Of a stretch of DNA of 64,000 nucleotides, positions 1 through 10,500 are shown one piece after another; positions within the stretch are counted from its first letter, which is position 1; every line of letters starts with the position of its first letter. Origin of the DNA: Cycas panzhihuaensis (Eukaryota; Cycadophyta); assembly GCA_023213395.1 (NCBI GenBank), contig CM041465.1, positions 128,471,741 to 128,535,740 of the forward strand, written 5' to 3'. Under the pieces are notes generated by a model. It was not told the origin of the DNA. It saw only the letters and a list, made by a program, of their open reading frames with translations, and made no database searches. Made by a program: the position numbers and the translations under genes.

Positions 1-652
1 ATTTTTTATCACAACTTCCTTATTCATAATCAAAATTTAGTTTTGGAAGATGCATTGGATTCCTAATTCAGACATGGACATTTTGATTGGTCACTTGAGC
101 CATTTAGATGCCATTTTGTCTAACAAAATCTTGCCTAAAGCTAAGCTTCTTATTATGACTAAGTAAGTCAAGGTGCGTGATTTCAATTCAGAATTTTCTT
201 TATAATATTTTAAGATTATTATTTAATTCAATATACATTAAATTATTTGATAAATTCATTGCTTAATTATATCATTTTTTTATATAATTATTAATTATTT
301 ATTATAATATATTAATCACATAATTGAATCACTATCATTGATGCAAATAATATTATAAGCATGCAAATTCTCATATGTTTTTCTTAATCTCTCAAGTGTG
401 TGATTAAAATTTATACCTCTTGATTATTAAAAATCAATATTTAAGTGTTAAAGGGTTTATTGTTATGTACTATTTAATCATATATTTACATTTATGTATG
501 AATATTTATTTTGCAATAAATTAATGATAATTATATTTCATTAAAATTAAATGTTGTGATTACTTTAAATCTAGCTTAATCTCATTGTTCTCTTTCTCAT
601 TTCCTTCTTTTTCCATTAAAGAGGATCTCTAGTCATAGGTTTTATACCTATA
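1..652 (+). other. Untranslated leader of Copia-1 (partial)
   Basis: AT-rich, no coding potential. Similar along its length to the stretch just before gag in element B (for example, 'cctaattcagacatggac' here against 'cctgattcagatacatat' there). This would lie between PBS and gag; the PBS is outside the window. Confidence 0.65.
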
Positions 653-1650
653 ATGGCACTCATGCTAGGGACAACCTCCTATGCACCAATTCCAATCTTA
701 AATGACTCAAATTATGCTAACTGGAAAGTACACATATCCCATCATCTAAAGCAACAAAAGATATAATGATATGTTATAAGAGAATTTGCAAAACCCACAG
801 ATATAAATCAAAAGCCTATATTGTTTACCTAGTGAATTGTGATGGAGCACTAGGCATCATCCTAACCTCTCTCTCACCAGACATTAGTAGGTAATTCTCT
901 GAAACAGATGATCTTGCCACAGTCTAGAATTCACTCAAGGAAAAATATGATAAGGTTGATGAACAACATTTAGTCATTTCATAATAATAAATATATGATT
1001 TAAATTATTAAGATTTCTTAAAAGTTGAAGACTTCTTATCAGAACTTCAACTTATTAACAAAGACCTAGGAAATTACATCAAATCTTCAACCAAAGCAGG
1101 TGATAAAATTGAAAGTATCACTCATGCTAAAGATGATGATACACTTATCCATCTTATCATCCATAAACTACCTAAACAATTTAACCAGTTTAAAACTGCT
1201 AGGCAGTAAGTTGGTTATCCTCTAATTATATTTATTCAATTAACAAATTAGTTGGTTAAATACCATATAATATTGGTTCAGACTAGAAAGTTACAAGATC
1301 CTTCAGAGGCTCTTTTTTCCAAGTCAAAACAAGTTTAAATATCAAAATAACTATTAAAATAATCATAAAAATAATCCTAAATTTCAAAAACCTCATAGAA
1401 GTTTTGCTTCCTCTTCAAATAATTTTCATCATAATACTAAGTATTTTGTACCACCAAAAAGCTAGAATACCTCTAAACAGTCATTCTAAAAATGGAATAC
1501 TGTTAATTCTAACTCTAATTAGAACATCAGTTGTATTTATTACCATAAAAAATGGCATACTATTGATGTATGTAGGAATAGAATTACTTCTAAAGCTTGG
1601 AAAGCTTTTAAGGGGATCCCATCACAATCCCACAATCTTAACCATTCCCT
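653..1650 (+). pseudogene. gag: Copia gag (UBN2-like) with zinc knuckle, degraded
   Basis: Starts at an ATG at 653 (MALMLGTTSYAP), the same start as gag of element B. The N-terminal half shows the usual Copia gag features: an 'N..NYANWK' motif, then helices with 'LKEKYDKVDEQ' and 'LPKQFNQFK'. A CCHC zinc knuckle follows near 1523-1570, reading CIYYHKKWHTIDVC; the second cysteine has become tyrosine (TGC to TAC). Gag would form the virus-like particle and package element RNA. Several in-frame stops make this copy non-functional. Confidence 0.8.
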
Positions 1651-1689
1651 AACTGCTACCACATCAGCTTTGTTTGCCCGAATTTCTTA

Positions 1690-1950
1690 GCCACCTAAGT
1701 AGATTCTTGATTCTAGTGTATCCTATTATATGATGGGATACCAAGAATACCTATTAATATACCATTCTAATCTTAACTCTAAAGAGGAAATCTCTTTCAG
1801 AAGCGGTTCTCAATTAAAAGTCAAAGGAATAGGAGATGTTTCTTTGAAAGATGGTTCTATCAAGGATGTATTTTATGTTCTTAGATCATTACCAAATCTT
1901 CTTTCAGTCTATCAAATCTACCAGAATGACTTCATTATCGAATTCTAGAA
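1690..1950 (+). pseudogene. Copia aspartic protease remnant
   Basis: Reads ILDSSVSYYMMG at 1706-1742, the place where Copia proteases carry a W-x-x-D-S-G-A-x-x-H-M signature. The catalytic aspartate is present but the following glycine is serine. The open stretch 1730-1948 continues with GDVSLKDGSIKDVFYVLRSLPNLLSVYQI, the usual C-terminal half ending in the 'NLLSV' motif. The protease would process the Gag-Pol polyprotein. Upstream stops break the join to gag. Confidence 0.8.
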
Positions 1951-2089
1951 AGATAGATTTGTCATTAAACAACATTTAAACAAGTTTAAATCAATCACTT
2001 TAAGACCTATCGATCATAAAATAAGACTATATAACCTAACAAACCTATAACATTCCAAAACAAAATCTTTCAATGCCTTTATAATTAAA

Positions 2090-2900
2090 TCTAACCCAGT
2101 CAGTTAGGTATGACATGCTCAGTTTGGCCATAAAAGCTATGGAAAACTTAAGTATCTAAATAATTATGATATGATACATGGGCTTCCCCTCCTAACCATT
2201 GTCTATGGTATTTGTGAAGACTGTATAACAGACAAGCAACACATAGAACCCTTTCCATACTAGACTTCATTTAGAGTAAAAGTTCCACTTGAACTCATTC
2301 ATTCTGGCATTTGTGGTCCCTTCCAAGTACCTCCATACTTTAGAAGCTGACACTCTGTTACTCTTATTGATGATTTTTCTAGGAAATATTGGGTTTATAT
2401 GCTTAAAATAAATAGTTAAGTATTTGACATCTTTATAAAGTTTAAAACGTTAGTTGAAAACTAAATTAACTCCAAAATAAAAAATCTTTAGGTCTGATAA
2501 CGCTAAAAAAATACTTAAGTAACAAGTTTACTTCATATTATAAAAAGCATAGAATATGATTCCAACATTTCGTTGCTTATACCTGTCAACAAAGTGGTGT
2601 TTTTGAATGCAAGAACTATACCCTTATAGAGATGACAAGATGCATGATATATGCAAAAGGTCTTGATCTAAAGTTATGGGATAAAGCAATAACTTACTTT
2701 AACTACCTTCTAAATTATTTACCCTATAAGTCATTACCGAGTGTTATACTAGAACAGAAGTGGTTTAATTGTAAACCTTCTATAAAACACCTTAGAATCT
2801 TTGGAATCATTGTTTAGGGGCATGTTCCAAAGGAGAAATGATAGAAACTTGACTCCAAAAGTTCTAAATTTATCTTCATTAGTTACAGTAAAGAAAGTAA
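2090..2900 (+). pseudogene. Copia pre-integrase zinc finger and integrase remnant
   Basis: Pre-integrase segment (HAQFGHKSYGKLKYL, then CEDCITDKQH with the CxxC half of the HHCC finger) followed by the integrase core. The first catalytic aspartate, expected in 'HSDxCGP', is glycine here (HSGICGP), while element B keeps aspartate at that site. The second aspartate (RSDN) and the glutamate (GVFECKN) can be read. The open stretch 2632-2817 covers the region after the glutamate (MTRCMIYAKGLDLKLWDKAI). Frameshifts and stops throughout; it cannot be active. Confidence 0.85.
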
Positions 2901-3414
2901 AGTCTACATGCTACATGATCTAATCACGTACAAGATTTCAATCCTACATGATATTATATTTGATGAAGAATGATCTTCATCAAAAACCACTTATATAGAC
3001 CTTCTTGCTAAGAACCTATTAGCTAATACTTATCTAAAATATCCTACAGATATATAAGCAGATAATGAAGTAATTGATAACTTATCTTCACAAGTACAAA
3101 ACTAGACCTTAAGTGAATCTAGTATATCTGATCCATCCAATTAAACATCTACTTTAAATCAATTGAATTTTATTAATCAACCTTCTACTTCTGATTCTTC
3201 AAGAAACAAACAACTAGTTTGGGCTCAAAAAACCCTTTCAGCTGCTGGTTTTAATGTTGGTGATCCATCAAATACCAAAAGAACTTGTTTCTAGAAACTT
3301 CAAGCTAATTTTACTCTAATAGCCAAGTCATGGCCAATGATGACCTAAAAATGTTTAAGAAAGCAAGTAACAATCCCATATGATAGCAAGTCAAGCAAGT
3401 TGAATTTGATACTC

Positions 3415-4260
3415 TTAAAAAGAATTTAACTTGGGATCTAGCTACACTTCCTTCCGGAAAGAACTTAGTAGACTACAAATGGGTTTAGCAAATTAAATTT
3501 GATTCAAAATGAGTAATTGAAAAACATAAGACTCATTTCTTAGCCAAAGGTTTCACCCAAGTTGACAATATCAATTATACTAAAACTTTTGCTACTATAG
3601 CTAAGATGAACATAATCAAAACCATCATAGCTTTAGTAGCTAAATTTAGCTAGAAGATTCATTAGATGGATGTTAAAAGCACCTTCTTAAATGGTGATCT
3701 TAAAGAAGAAATTTATATAAAACAACCATATGGTTTTGTTTGCAACCCTAATCTTATCTATAAGTTGAAAAAATTATTGTATGGTTTTAAATAAGCTCTT
3801 TGAGCTTAGTATACCAAAATTAATAATTATCTTTCACAAAATGGATATCCTAAGTATATCAGTGATGCTAATTTCTATTTTCTAAGACAAGATGATAATA
3901 TTACCATCCTAATTCTTTATGTAGATGATATAATCATAACTAGATCTTTAACCTCTAATATTCAGTAATTAAAATCTATTTTAATGAATAAGTTTCAAAT
4001 TATAGACTTATGTCTATTACACTACTTTCTAGGTCTACAGATTTATCAATTTGAGTCTTAAATTACTATTTCACAACCATAATATATTCTTGACCTAATA
4101 AAAAGATTTAATATAGAAAATATCAAACCAACTCTAAACCCCTTATAATTAAGTGTAAATTTAATCACTAATTATTAAACACCACTTTGTGATCCTACAA
4201 CTTATTATCAACTCATGAGTAGTCTTATTTACCCAACCCACACCCACCCAAACATATCCT
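3415..4260 (+). pseudogene. Copia reverse transcriptase, degraded but with intact YVDD motif
   Basis: Begins with TWDLATLPSGKNLVDYKWV, the standard start of the Copia RT domain. The catalytic box LYVDDIIIT is intact, with YVDD encoded at 3918-3929. 'LKKLLYGFK' upstream matches the conserved LYGLKQ block. Several TAG/TAA codons replace tryptophan or glutamine. RT would copy element RNA to cDNA in the cytoplasmic particle. Element B lacks this whole segment. Confidence 0.9.
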
Positions 4261-4389
4261 ATACTATTACCTTATGTTGCAGATACATGTAAAAGCCTCA
4301 TGAATTACACTGGAAAGCAGCCAAAAAGATGTTACGATATTTATAAGGTACAATATTCTATAGTCTAACATATAATTATTATAATTCTA

Positions 4390-4830
4390 ACTTGTAATTG
4401 ATAAGTTACACAGATTCTAATTAGGTAGGAGACTCTGATGATTGTAAATTTATAGTCAGTTATATTTATTTTCTAGATTCCTCACCAATCACTTGGTCTA
4501 GTAAAAAGATGCAACCATTAGCCTTATCCGTGACTAAAGTTAAATATCAAGTATTAGTTAAAGCTAGTAAAGAATCACTCTAGATTAAAGCTCTATTAAC
4601 TAAGCTTGATTTATTTCCTAACTCTTCCATTAAAATTAATGTTGAAAATCAAGGTGCGATATCTATAGTTACTAATCCTATTACACATTCTAAGATAAAA
4701 CATATAGAATTACATCAGCATTTTATACATATATTGTAAATGACAATACTATTAATCTATTTTATTGTCCTACAAATTTGCAGATTACAAATATCCTAAC
4801 CAAGCCATTGACTAAAGTCAAATTTATAAA
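4390..4830 (+). pseudogene. Copia RNase H remnant
   Basis: Reads YTDSN, then FLDSSPITWSSKKMQPLALS and KASKESL, followed by ENQGAISI and HIELHQHF. These are the Copia RNase H blocks carrying the acidic residues of the active site (D in YTDSN, D/E in ENQGA). In the usual position just upstream of the PPT and 3' LTR. Stops and small indels are present. Confidence 0.85.
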
Positions 4831-4950
4831 GTTACGAGAATTGTTAAAGATTAATGAAGTCTTCATCAAAGTGGGATTACCATGCTAAAGTCTTCAACAT
4901 CTTTTCTATCATCTTCTTATATCTTCTATATCATCTATTATACAAAGGAT

Positions 4951-4965
4951 AATAATCAAGAGGGA
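4951..4965 (+). promoter_or_regulatory. Polypurine tract of Copia-1
   Basis: AATCAAGAGGGA immediately precedes the 3' LTR and aligns with ATTAAAGGGGGA at the same place in element B. It primes plus-strand DNA synthesis. Confidence 0.65.
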
Positions 4966-5409
4966 TATTAGAAATAATTATTGTTATCTTTATGTTCACA
5001 TATAATGTTCTTTTTATAATGTTTACTTTATTAATGTATTATTGATTAATTATATGGTTTGTTGAAATGGACAACCACCCATTTCAATAAACCCCTATCT
5101 CCTTAAAAGATTCCTTCCTACATTCCTAGAGGTTGGGTTGACTAGGTCATGTAGGATAGGCTACCTAGATGTAAAGAGAAAGGTTGAGATCCTGAGATCA
5201 CAACCATGTTCATTCTATAAACTATTCTTGATTATTATTATAAAATATTATATTTAGAAGGTGGGTTTTTATCCCCATTAGGGAGTTTTTAACCTGTCAT
5301 CTCTGGAGCAATTATGATTGATAAATCTTGTGCAAATCTATAATAATTTTACTACTGAATTTGATGGTTAATATATGCATATATATATAATGAAACCCTC
5401 TTTCTAACA
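4966..5409 (+). repeat. 3' LTR of Copia-1
   Basis: About 444 bp, homologous along its length to the 499- and 487-bp LTRs of element B: shared 'caaccacccatttcaat' block, shared 'tttatccccattagggag' block near 5266, and the end 'ctctttctaaca'. The first dinucleotide is TA instead of TG, a G-to-A change. No partner LTR in the window. Confidence 0.85.
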
Positions 5410-6573
5410 CATTATCCATTGCAGAATAACTCAATTACTTACCTTTCCTTTAGCTTCCTTATTGTTCATTTGACTCTTTATTTTATATCCTTATAGAACT
5501 ATAGGTAATAAATATGATAACCATTGTAGTTATCTATTACAACTTAAATTATTGCATATGAATATTATATGTGGACTACATGTTGAGAAAATTGCCTCAC
5601 TCTATGGTAGGGTATTGTATGATTTTGGAGTGAGAATATCAATATTATAGCACATTCTAGAATTTTTCTATAGGTCAATTTGACTAAAAACCATCCTTCT
5701 AAACTTTAATTACATACTTAAGGATACACTTATATTCAAAATATCCACTTCCCTAATCACCCTAATATCTAAATTACCTATAAGGAAGTGGGTAACGTGA
5801 TACAAAGTAGTGGTAAGAATCTTATCAACTCATAACCAAACCAATGACACCCTCTTTGGAGTGCATAATATCATACTTATAATTTGAACTAGAGAGCACA
5901 AGCTATAACTTAGAGTGTTTTGACCTTTACTAATCTATAGATAATAAGATCACAAACTTAATTAGTTCATTAATCTTTAAAGGGCAAGTAATCTCTTATT
6001 TCACCTTAGGATTAAGCAAAAACTAAAGATGGAATATAGTTTAATTAACAAGCTAAAATAAACTCTTAAACTCACCATTACAAAGATTTTTAAAAGAAAG
6101 GGGGATAACATAATGAATTATTCCAATCTTATAGAACCATTATTTAGAAAAGGAAGAATTTCTATTAGATCATGAGGGTGGACATATGAAGAAAATTTCT
6201 CTCATATTGAAAATTAATAAATGATGGTCTTATAATAGTCTAATCTTAAATCTATCTTCTCACCTTTTAGAATTATTATGGTGTGGAGCATTTCTTTTAT
6301 GTAGATGCTCTTAAAAATGCAAAGAATTTATCCAATGTTTAGAGAAATTATTTATTTTTATTACACCAATTTGAAGCCTCATTGTAGATGAGTGATGATG
6401 TATCCATGACTAGATTATGTTGTTATTATTAAATAGAGAAATTTTAAGGGGAACTAAAGGATTAAAATGTAAAGCTCTTCTAACTATTCTTTTATTATAT
6501 GAGGTTAACTTTTAATGATTTCAATTAAAGAAAACTATGCATTTTATTATGGTAGATAATTACCTTCAAAGTA
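5410..6573. other. Unassigned AT-rich spacer between Copia-1 and Copia-C
   Basis: About 1.16 kb with no coding region or repeat partner that I recognise. A purine run with G5 at 6088-6105 resembles a PPT but no LTR pair could be tied to it. Probably the remains of an older element. Confidence 0.4.
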
Positions 6574-6820
6574 TGAATTTATGATCAAAAAAAGGAACCA
6601 AATATCAATATATTAGAAGATAAATATTAAGTAGAATTAGTCTACTATTAATTGTTTCTATTCATTAAAAATGAATTTCTTATATACAATGCATACAATA
6701 CAACCTTGAATATATACATAAGACTAATAATAGTCCAAAATAAGACTCATAACTGCCTTGACATATGTGATATGTCCATTGAGGACTTTCATAACTCCCG
6801 TGACACTTATCATTAACCTT

Positions 6821-6825
6821 AATGA
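6821..6825. repeat. Target-site duplication of element A (left copy, AATGA)
   Basis: AATGA at 6821-6825 directly before TGTTAGAAAAC and again at 9894-9898 directly after the other LTR. A 5-bp duplication is the normal product of retroviral-type integrase. Confidence 0.9.
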
Positions 6826-7060
6826 TGTTAGAAAACATAACCTGCAATAAGATGTTCACAAATAGAACAAAACACACCTCCACAGAATCAAACGGTACCC
6901 TTAAGGTACCTCCATTGTATTAACAAAACATCATTACAACAACATTACTATAGATTACAATATGATACACTATGTTGTGTATTTATAATACATGTCAATA
7001 TAGTGAGAGTGGAACCCACTTGCATGTGGGATAAATCAAATGTGCATTAATATTCTAACA
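6826..7060 (-). repeat. 3' LTR of element A
   Basis: 235 bp from TGTTAGAAAACATAACC to ATATTCTAACA as read on +; terminal inverted TGTTAG/CTAACA. About 93% identical to the copy at 9659-9893 by hand count, with mostly transition differences. Confidence 0.92.
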
Positions 7061-7072
7061 CTCCTCCTCATT
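7061..7072 (-). promoter_or_regulatory. Polypurine tract of element A
   Basis: On the - strand AATGAGGAGGAG directly precedes the 3' LTR start TGTTAGAAT. Confidence 0.75.
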
Positions 7073-7115
7073 TGGGTCATTTGTACTTACAACGCCTTGT
7101 CCTTGAAAATGTCTT

Positions 7116-7283
7116 GAAAATGATGTCCTCAACTTGATACTTATCTTCAATCTTGTAGTGATGTCTTTGCTACAAAATGATGTCTTCATCTTGATTTTCA
7201 TCTTCAATTATATATTGATACCTTTGTAAGATGATATCCTCAGCGTGATTTCTACCTTCAATTCTGTAGTGACGACGTTGATG
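7116..7283 (-). repeat. Three ~57-bp degenerate tandem repeats in the coding tail of element A
   Basis: Units begin near 7116, 7173 and 7227, each with a core like 'atgatgtcctcaacttgat' followed by 'cttcaat' and 'gatg'. On the - strand they read, in the same frame as the gag ORF upstream, as repeated peptides such as HYRIEGRNHAEDIIL and YQYIIEDENQDEDIIL. The gag ORF stops before them at 7380, so they may be a tail lost through nonsense mutation. Confidence 0.7.
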
Positions 7284-7379
7284 TAGCTGCTCTAACAAGT
7301 GCAAATTATGATTCTTTATTGTGCCTGGTCTAGTCTGATTCTGATGTAGATCCTATAAACAGCCATCTTCAATCACAAC

Positions 7380-8264
7380 TTACCTATCATCATTATCCTG
7401 TATAAACTCTTGAACACTATGTACAATAGTGATTTCTTCAATCTTTGGAGTAGAATCTTGATCAACTTGCATACTCTTTGAAATTGAATTAATGCTCAAA
7501 GTAGGAACATCATTTAAACTTGAATCAATATTTAAAGTAGGAATATCATCAATATAAGACTCATCCTTTATAGAACCATCAGATTCATATTCAATCTCTC
7601 TTGAAATCATCGTGTCATTTATATAAACCTTTATCAACTCATCACTTTCAATGTCTTCATTAGTAGTTGTAGTCTCATCAATGCATTCAACTATCACTTC
7701 CTTACATTCAATAGAAATTTCATCAGTACTCATACATTCTTCATCTTGACATATTGTTTCATTAGTGTTAATGATGTTTTCTTCATTCATTGTACCTGTA
7801 CCATAACTAGCCCTAATTACTTTTTCAATCATTTGCTGTGTCTCTTCAGGACTTTGTTTAAATACTTCCCTTAGAAAATCCCAAGCTTCTTTATCATTAC
7901 TTGTATGTAGAATCATAGGAATGATAAAATAGAATTTGGAAGGAAGATTAACCTCATTGAATGCAGCACGAATCATAATGAATGCTTTTCTATCTTTCTT
8001 CTCAAGCATCTCCTTTTCTTCTTCATCATTAGGGATATCATATTCATTAGTAACAATCTTCCACAAACTTCTAGCTATGAATAAACATCTCATTTTAATT
8101 GTCCAAAAGAAGTAGTCTTCACCATTGCACTTAGGTATTGGAAGAAATGAATCCTTTAAATAATATTCATTTATTTCATGAACATACATAACCATATCAT
8201 TCTCTTCCATGATTATAAATGCCATCTCTAAACAATATGTCCCTTTTTTAATCAACAAACTCAC
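7380..8264 (-). CDS. gag: Gag-like protein of element A (Copia UBN2-type N-terminus, acidic C-terminus)
   Basis: Uninterrupted 294-codon ORF. Residues ~30-165 match Copia gag: F-L-P-I-P-K-C-N-G-E-D-Y-F-F-W, then RSLWKIV, a run of charged residues with KDRKAFIMIRAAF, and SNDKEAWDFLREVFK. From about residue 165 there is no zinc knuckle. Instead there is a strongly acidic region rich in E, D, S, T and I with a short internal duplication (DDIPTLNIDSS / NDVPTLSINSI at ~238-262). The first Met residues may be leader, since a second Met (EENDMVMYV) sits close to the homology. Gag would assemble particles and bind RNA; without a knuckle its packaging role is unclear. It is the only long Copia frame here without a stop. 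Confidence 0.75.
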   Translation of the reverse strand: MSLLIKKGTYCLEMAFIIMEENDMVMYVHEINEYYLKDSFLPIPKCNGEDYFFWTIKMRCLFIARSLWKIVTNEYDIPNDEEEKEMLEKKDRKAFIMIRAAFNEVNLPSKFYFIIPMILHTSNDKEAWDFLREVFKQSPEETQQMIEKVIRASYGTGTMNEENIINTNETICQDEECMSTDEISIECKEVIVECIDETTTTNEDIESDELIKVYINDTMISREIEYESDGSIKDESYIDDIPTLNIDSSLNDVPTLSINSISKSMQVDQDSTPKIEEITIVHSVQEFIQDNDDR

Positions 8265-9646
8265 CTAACATTGGTAACTTGCTCATTAATCATACTCACC
8301 AAATTATCTCATATCTCATATCTTTCACATCATTGACTTTATCCTCACATCATTGCCTTTCACATATCACCAACCAGTCATGTAGAATCCAAACACTCAC
8401 TTCACCAAATCAATACCTCATAAATCTCATAATGATCATACATGTCATATGTCGCTACCAAGACACACACTTCACTTGATTGTCTAAAACATACAACTCA
8501 TGCCATTACTCTATTTAATAATTTTGCTTCCTTGTAACTTAGGTATCTTCAACAAGAAACTCATCCTTCTTTGCCCATTCAATCAACTAGAATACATCAT
8601 CAAACACCCCTAATCTCATCCTTAAAACATACCCAATAATTACCCAATCTTGTCATGTTAACCTCATATGCAACAAGCATCTCATCGCCTCATATCACTA
8701 TCTTTCTTGCCCTCAAATTAGTCTTATCATGCCCACAAAGTCCCTTCACATAAATCACATTCCAAGGAGCACTAAATCACCATATGCCACCCAACGCATT
8801 CATGCAAATACATGCACTATCACTTCATCACCATACTATGTCATCATCACAATAGCTCTCTCATATGAACACATATAAGAAGGCACTTAATTTTCCATTA
8901 AATAATCACCATCATGCACTTCAAATCACCAATAGAGTGCCAAATACATTCACATCAATATAACTTAATGTCATCTCACATTACAACAATACTCTCCCAT
9001 GTACAACATATGTAAGAGAGCCTCAAACAATCACTTCATTACCATTGCCTCATTCATGTCACCATATCAATATGAAACCCTTAAATTCACAAAAACTTAT
9101 TTCTAAAAATAAGTATAGCTCAAAAATACATAAAATATGGATGGAGATGATGGCATCTGAAATACGATTCCAATGGTTTAGATAAAATTGAATTCTGATA
9201 TCTAGATAAAAAGTTATGCTCCTTTTAAGAATTTTACAACTAAGGTTTTTAGGGGCTGTAATAGTACCTTTTGATAAACTGATAATAACTTTTTATTCTG
9301 AACTCTGATGAACCTCAAACCACTTCCATTAGAAAGAGAATTCAAAAACGCATAGAATCAAAAACATTTTGAGGTCATTTAGATACCTGTAGCTAAAGTT
9401 ATGACTCTTTGAAATTGAGGTTGCAGATCTGTCCCAAAAATACAGCGATGGAAAAATAACAGGTCAAAATTAAATTTGCTGCAATTTTCGCATTTTCACC
9501 CCAAAATCTATAGCGTGACCACTCAAATTTTATAGAATGAGCTATTTCATCTCAATTTCGCTATTACTTTTTAGAAATTTCAACGTTATGGCACCTCCTA
9601 AGTCACTGTTCTAATACCGAACAAAAACACCTCTCTCAACCTAGGC
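8265..9646 (-). other. Leader of element A
   Basis: About 1.4 kb between PBS and gag ORF, pyrimidine-rich on + and without coding potential. Near 9290 it carries 'gataataactttttattct', which recalls phrases repeated in the leader of element G. Otherwise unassigned. Confidence 0.6.
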
Positions 9647-9658
9647 GCTCTGATACCA
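9647..9658 (-). promoter_or_regulatory. PBS of element A (initiator tRNA-Met)
   Basis: The - strand reads TGGTATCAGAGC directly after the 5' LTR end CTAACA. Exact match to the usual plant tRNA-iMet primer-binding site. Confidence 0.92.
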
Positions 9659-9893
9659 TGTTAGAAAATATAACCTACAATAAGATATTCACAAACTGAA
9701 CAAAACACACCTCCATAAGATTGAACGGTACCCTTAAGGTACCTCCATTGTATTAACAAAACATCATTACAACAACATTACTATAGATTATAATATGATA
9801 CACTATGTTATGTATTTATAATACATGTCAATATAGTAAGACTGGAACCCACTTGCATGTGGGATAAATCAAATATACATTAATATTCCAACA
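9659..9893 (-). repeat. 5' LTR of element A
   Basis: 235 bp, TGTTAGAAAATATAACC to TATTCCAACA as read on +. Followed by TSD AATGA at 9894-9898. Confidence 0.92.
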
Positions 9894-9939
9894 AATGACT
9901 CACCACTAACATATCCACATATGAAAATTAATTTTAACA

Positions 9940-9953
9940 CTCCCCCTTAATGT
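9940..9953 (-). promoter_or_regulatory. Polypurine tract of Copia-C
   Basis: On the - strand CATTAAGGGGGAG precedes the 3' LTR start TGTTAAAAT. Confidence 0.75.
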
Positions 9954-9954
9954 T

Positions 9955-10500
9955 TATATTATTGGTTTTAACCCTAATACAAAATTTGAATTTATAAAAC
10001 TTATCCTTGGATAGAAATTTGGTGAAAATGTCAATAATCTGCTCCTTTATTTACCTATATTGAAGCTTAACCTTTCTATTTTGGATCCACTCCCTGATGA
10101 AGTGATGATACATATTAATATATTTAGTATAAGCATGGAATACTAGATTCTTAGAATTCTTCAAGTCACTTTGATTATCATAGTATAATGTAATCACCTC
10201 GTCCTAATGCAATCCCAATCCACCAAGCACCAACCTCAACCATATCGCTCCATAAGTAGCTACAACAAAAACTCTATATTTTACCTTAGTAAATGATAAA
10301 GTAATATTAGGTTATTTATTACTACTCCAAATGATAATAATAGAACCTATACTAAAGCAATAACCTAAAGTGGAATTTTGGTTATCCTCACATCCCACCC
10401 AATCAAAATTTAAATATCTAATTAGTCTAATGCTATCATTCTAGCTAAACTCCAATCCAAACTATAGTATCCTTTATAAATATCTTAGGATCCTCTTTGT
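9955..10500 (-). pseudogene. RNase H of Copia-C
   Basis: Minus-strand reading gives RILRYL, then FDWVGCEDNQNSTLGYCFSIGS, WSSNK, a degenerate AxxEAE block (TKVKYRVFVVATYGAIWLR), YYDNQSDLKNSKNLVFHAYTKYIN and HHFIREW. These are the consecutive Copia RNase H blocks, including the acidic residue in DNQSD. It ends next to the PPT. Frame is mostly kept with scattered stops. Confidence 0.85.

Larger units (their letters stand above)
1..5409 (+). mobile_element. Copia-1: decayed Ty1/Copia LTR retrotransposon, 5' end outside the window
   Basis: Copia domain order on the + strand: gag, protease, integrase, reverse transcriptase, RNase H, PPT, 3' LTR. The first 650 bases align with the leader of element B around 13040-13665, so position 1 lies inside the leader, and the 5' LTR and PBS are outside the window. 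Every domain is broken by stop codons and small frameshifts, so this copy is inactive. Element B is the same family and helps to fix the boundaries. Class and order are secure; the finer Copia lineage is not assigned. Confidence 0.9.
6826..9893 (-). mobile_element. Element A: non-autonomous gag-only Copia-derived LTR retrotransposon
   Basis: A complete 3068-bp element on the - strand: 235-bp LTRs at 6826-7060 (3') and 9659-9893 (5'), PBS at 9647-9658, PPT at 7061-7072 and TSD AATGA. Its only coding region is a gag-like ORF of 294 codons at 7380-8264, plus a repeat-bearing tail. There is no protease, integrase or RT and no room for them. It must have relied on enzymes from a related Copia element. 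The general form resembles the class known as terminal-repeat retrotransposons with a GAG domain (TR-GAG). By hand count the LTRs differ at about 17 of 235 positions, so it is fairly young compared with its surroundings. Confidence 0.9.
6574..9939 (-). repeat. 3' LTR of Copia-C, interrupted by element A
   Basis: Two segments, 6574-6825 and 9894-9939, together match the undivided 5' LTR at 21107-21398 (shared 'attaattgtttctat' block, then 'cataactcccgtgacact' here against 'cataactcccatgacact' there, 'gactcaccactaac' near the end). Element A occupies the middle. The CA end at 9938-9939 adjoins the PPT of Copia-C. Confidence 0.85.

Noticed and set aside
6088-6105. PPT-like purine run with G5
   Set aside because: No LTR start or partner could be found next to it.
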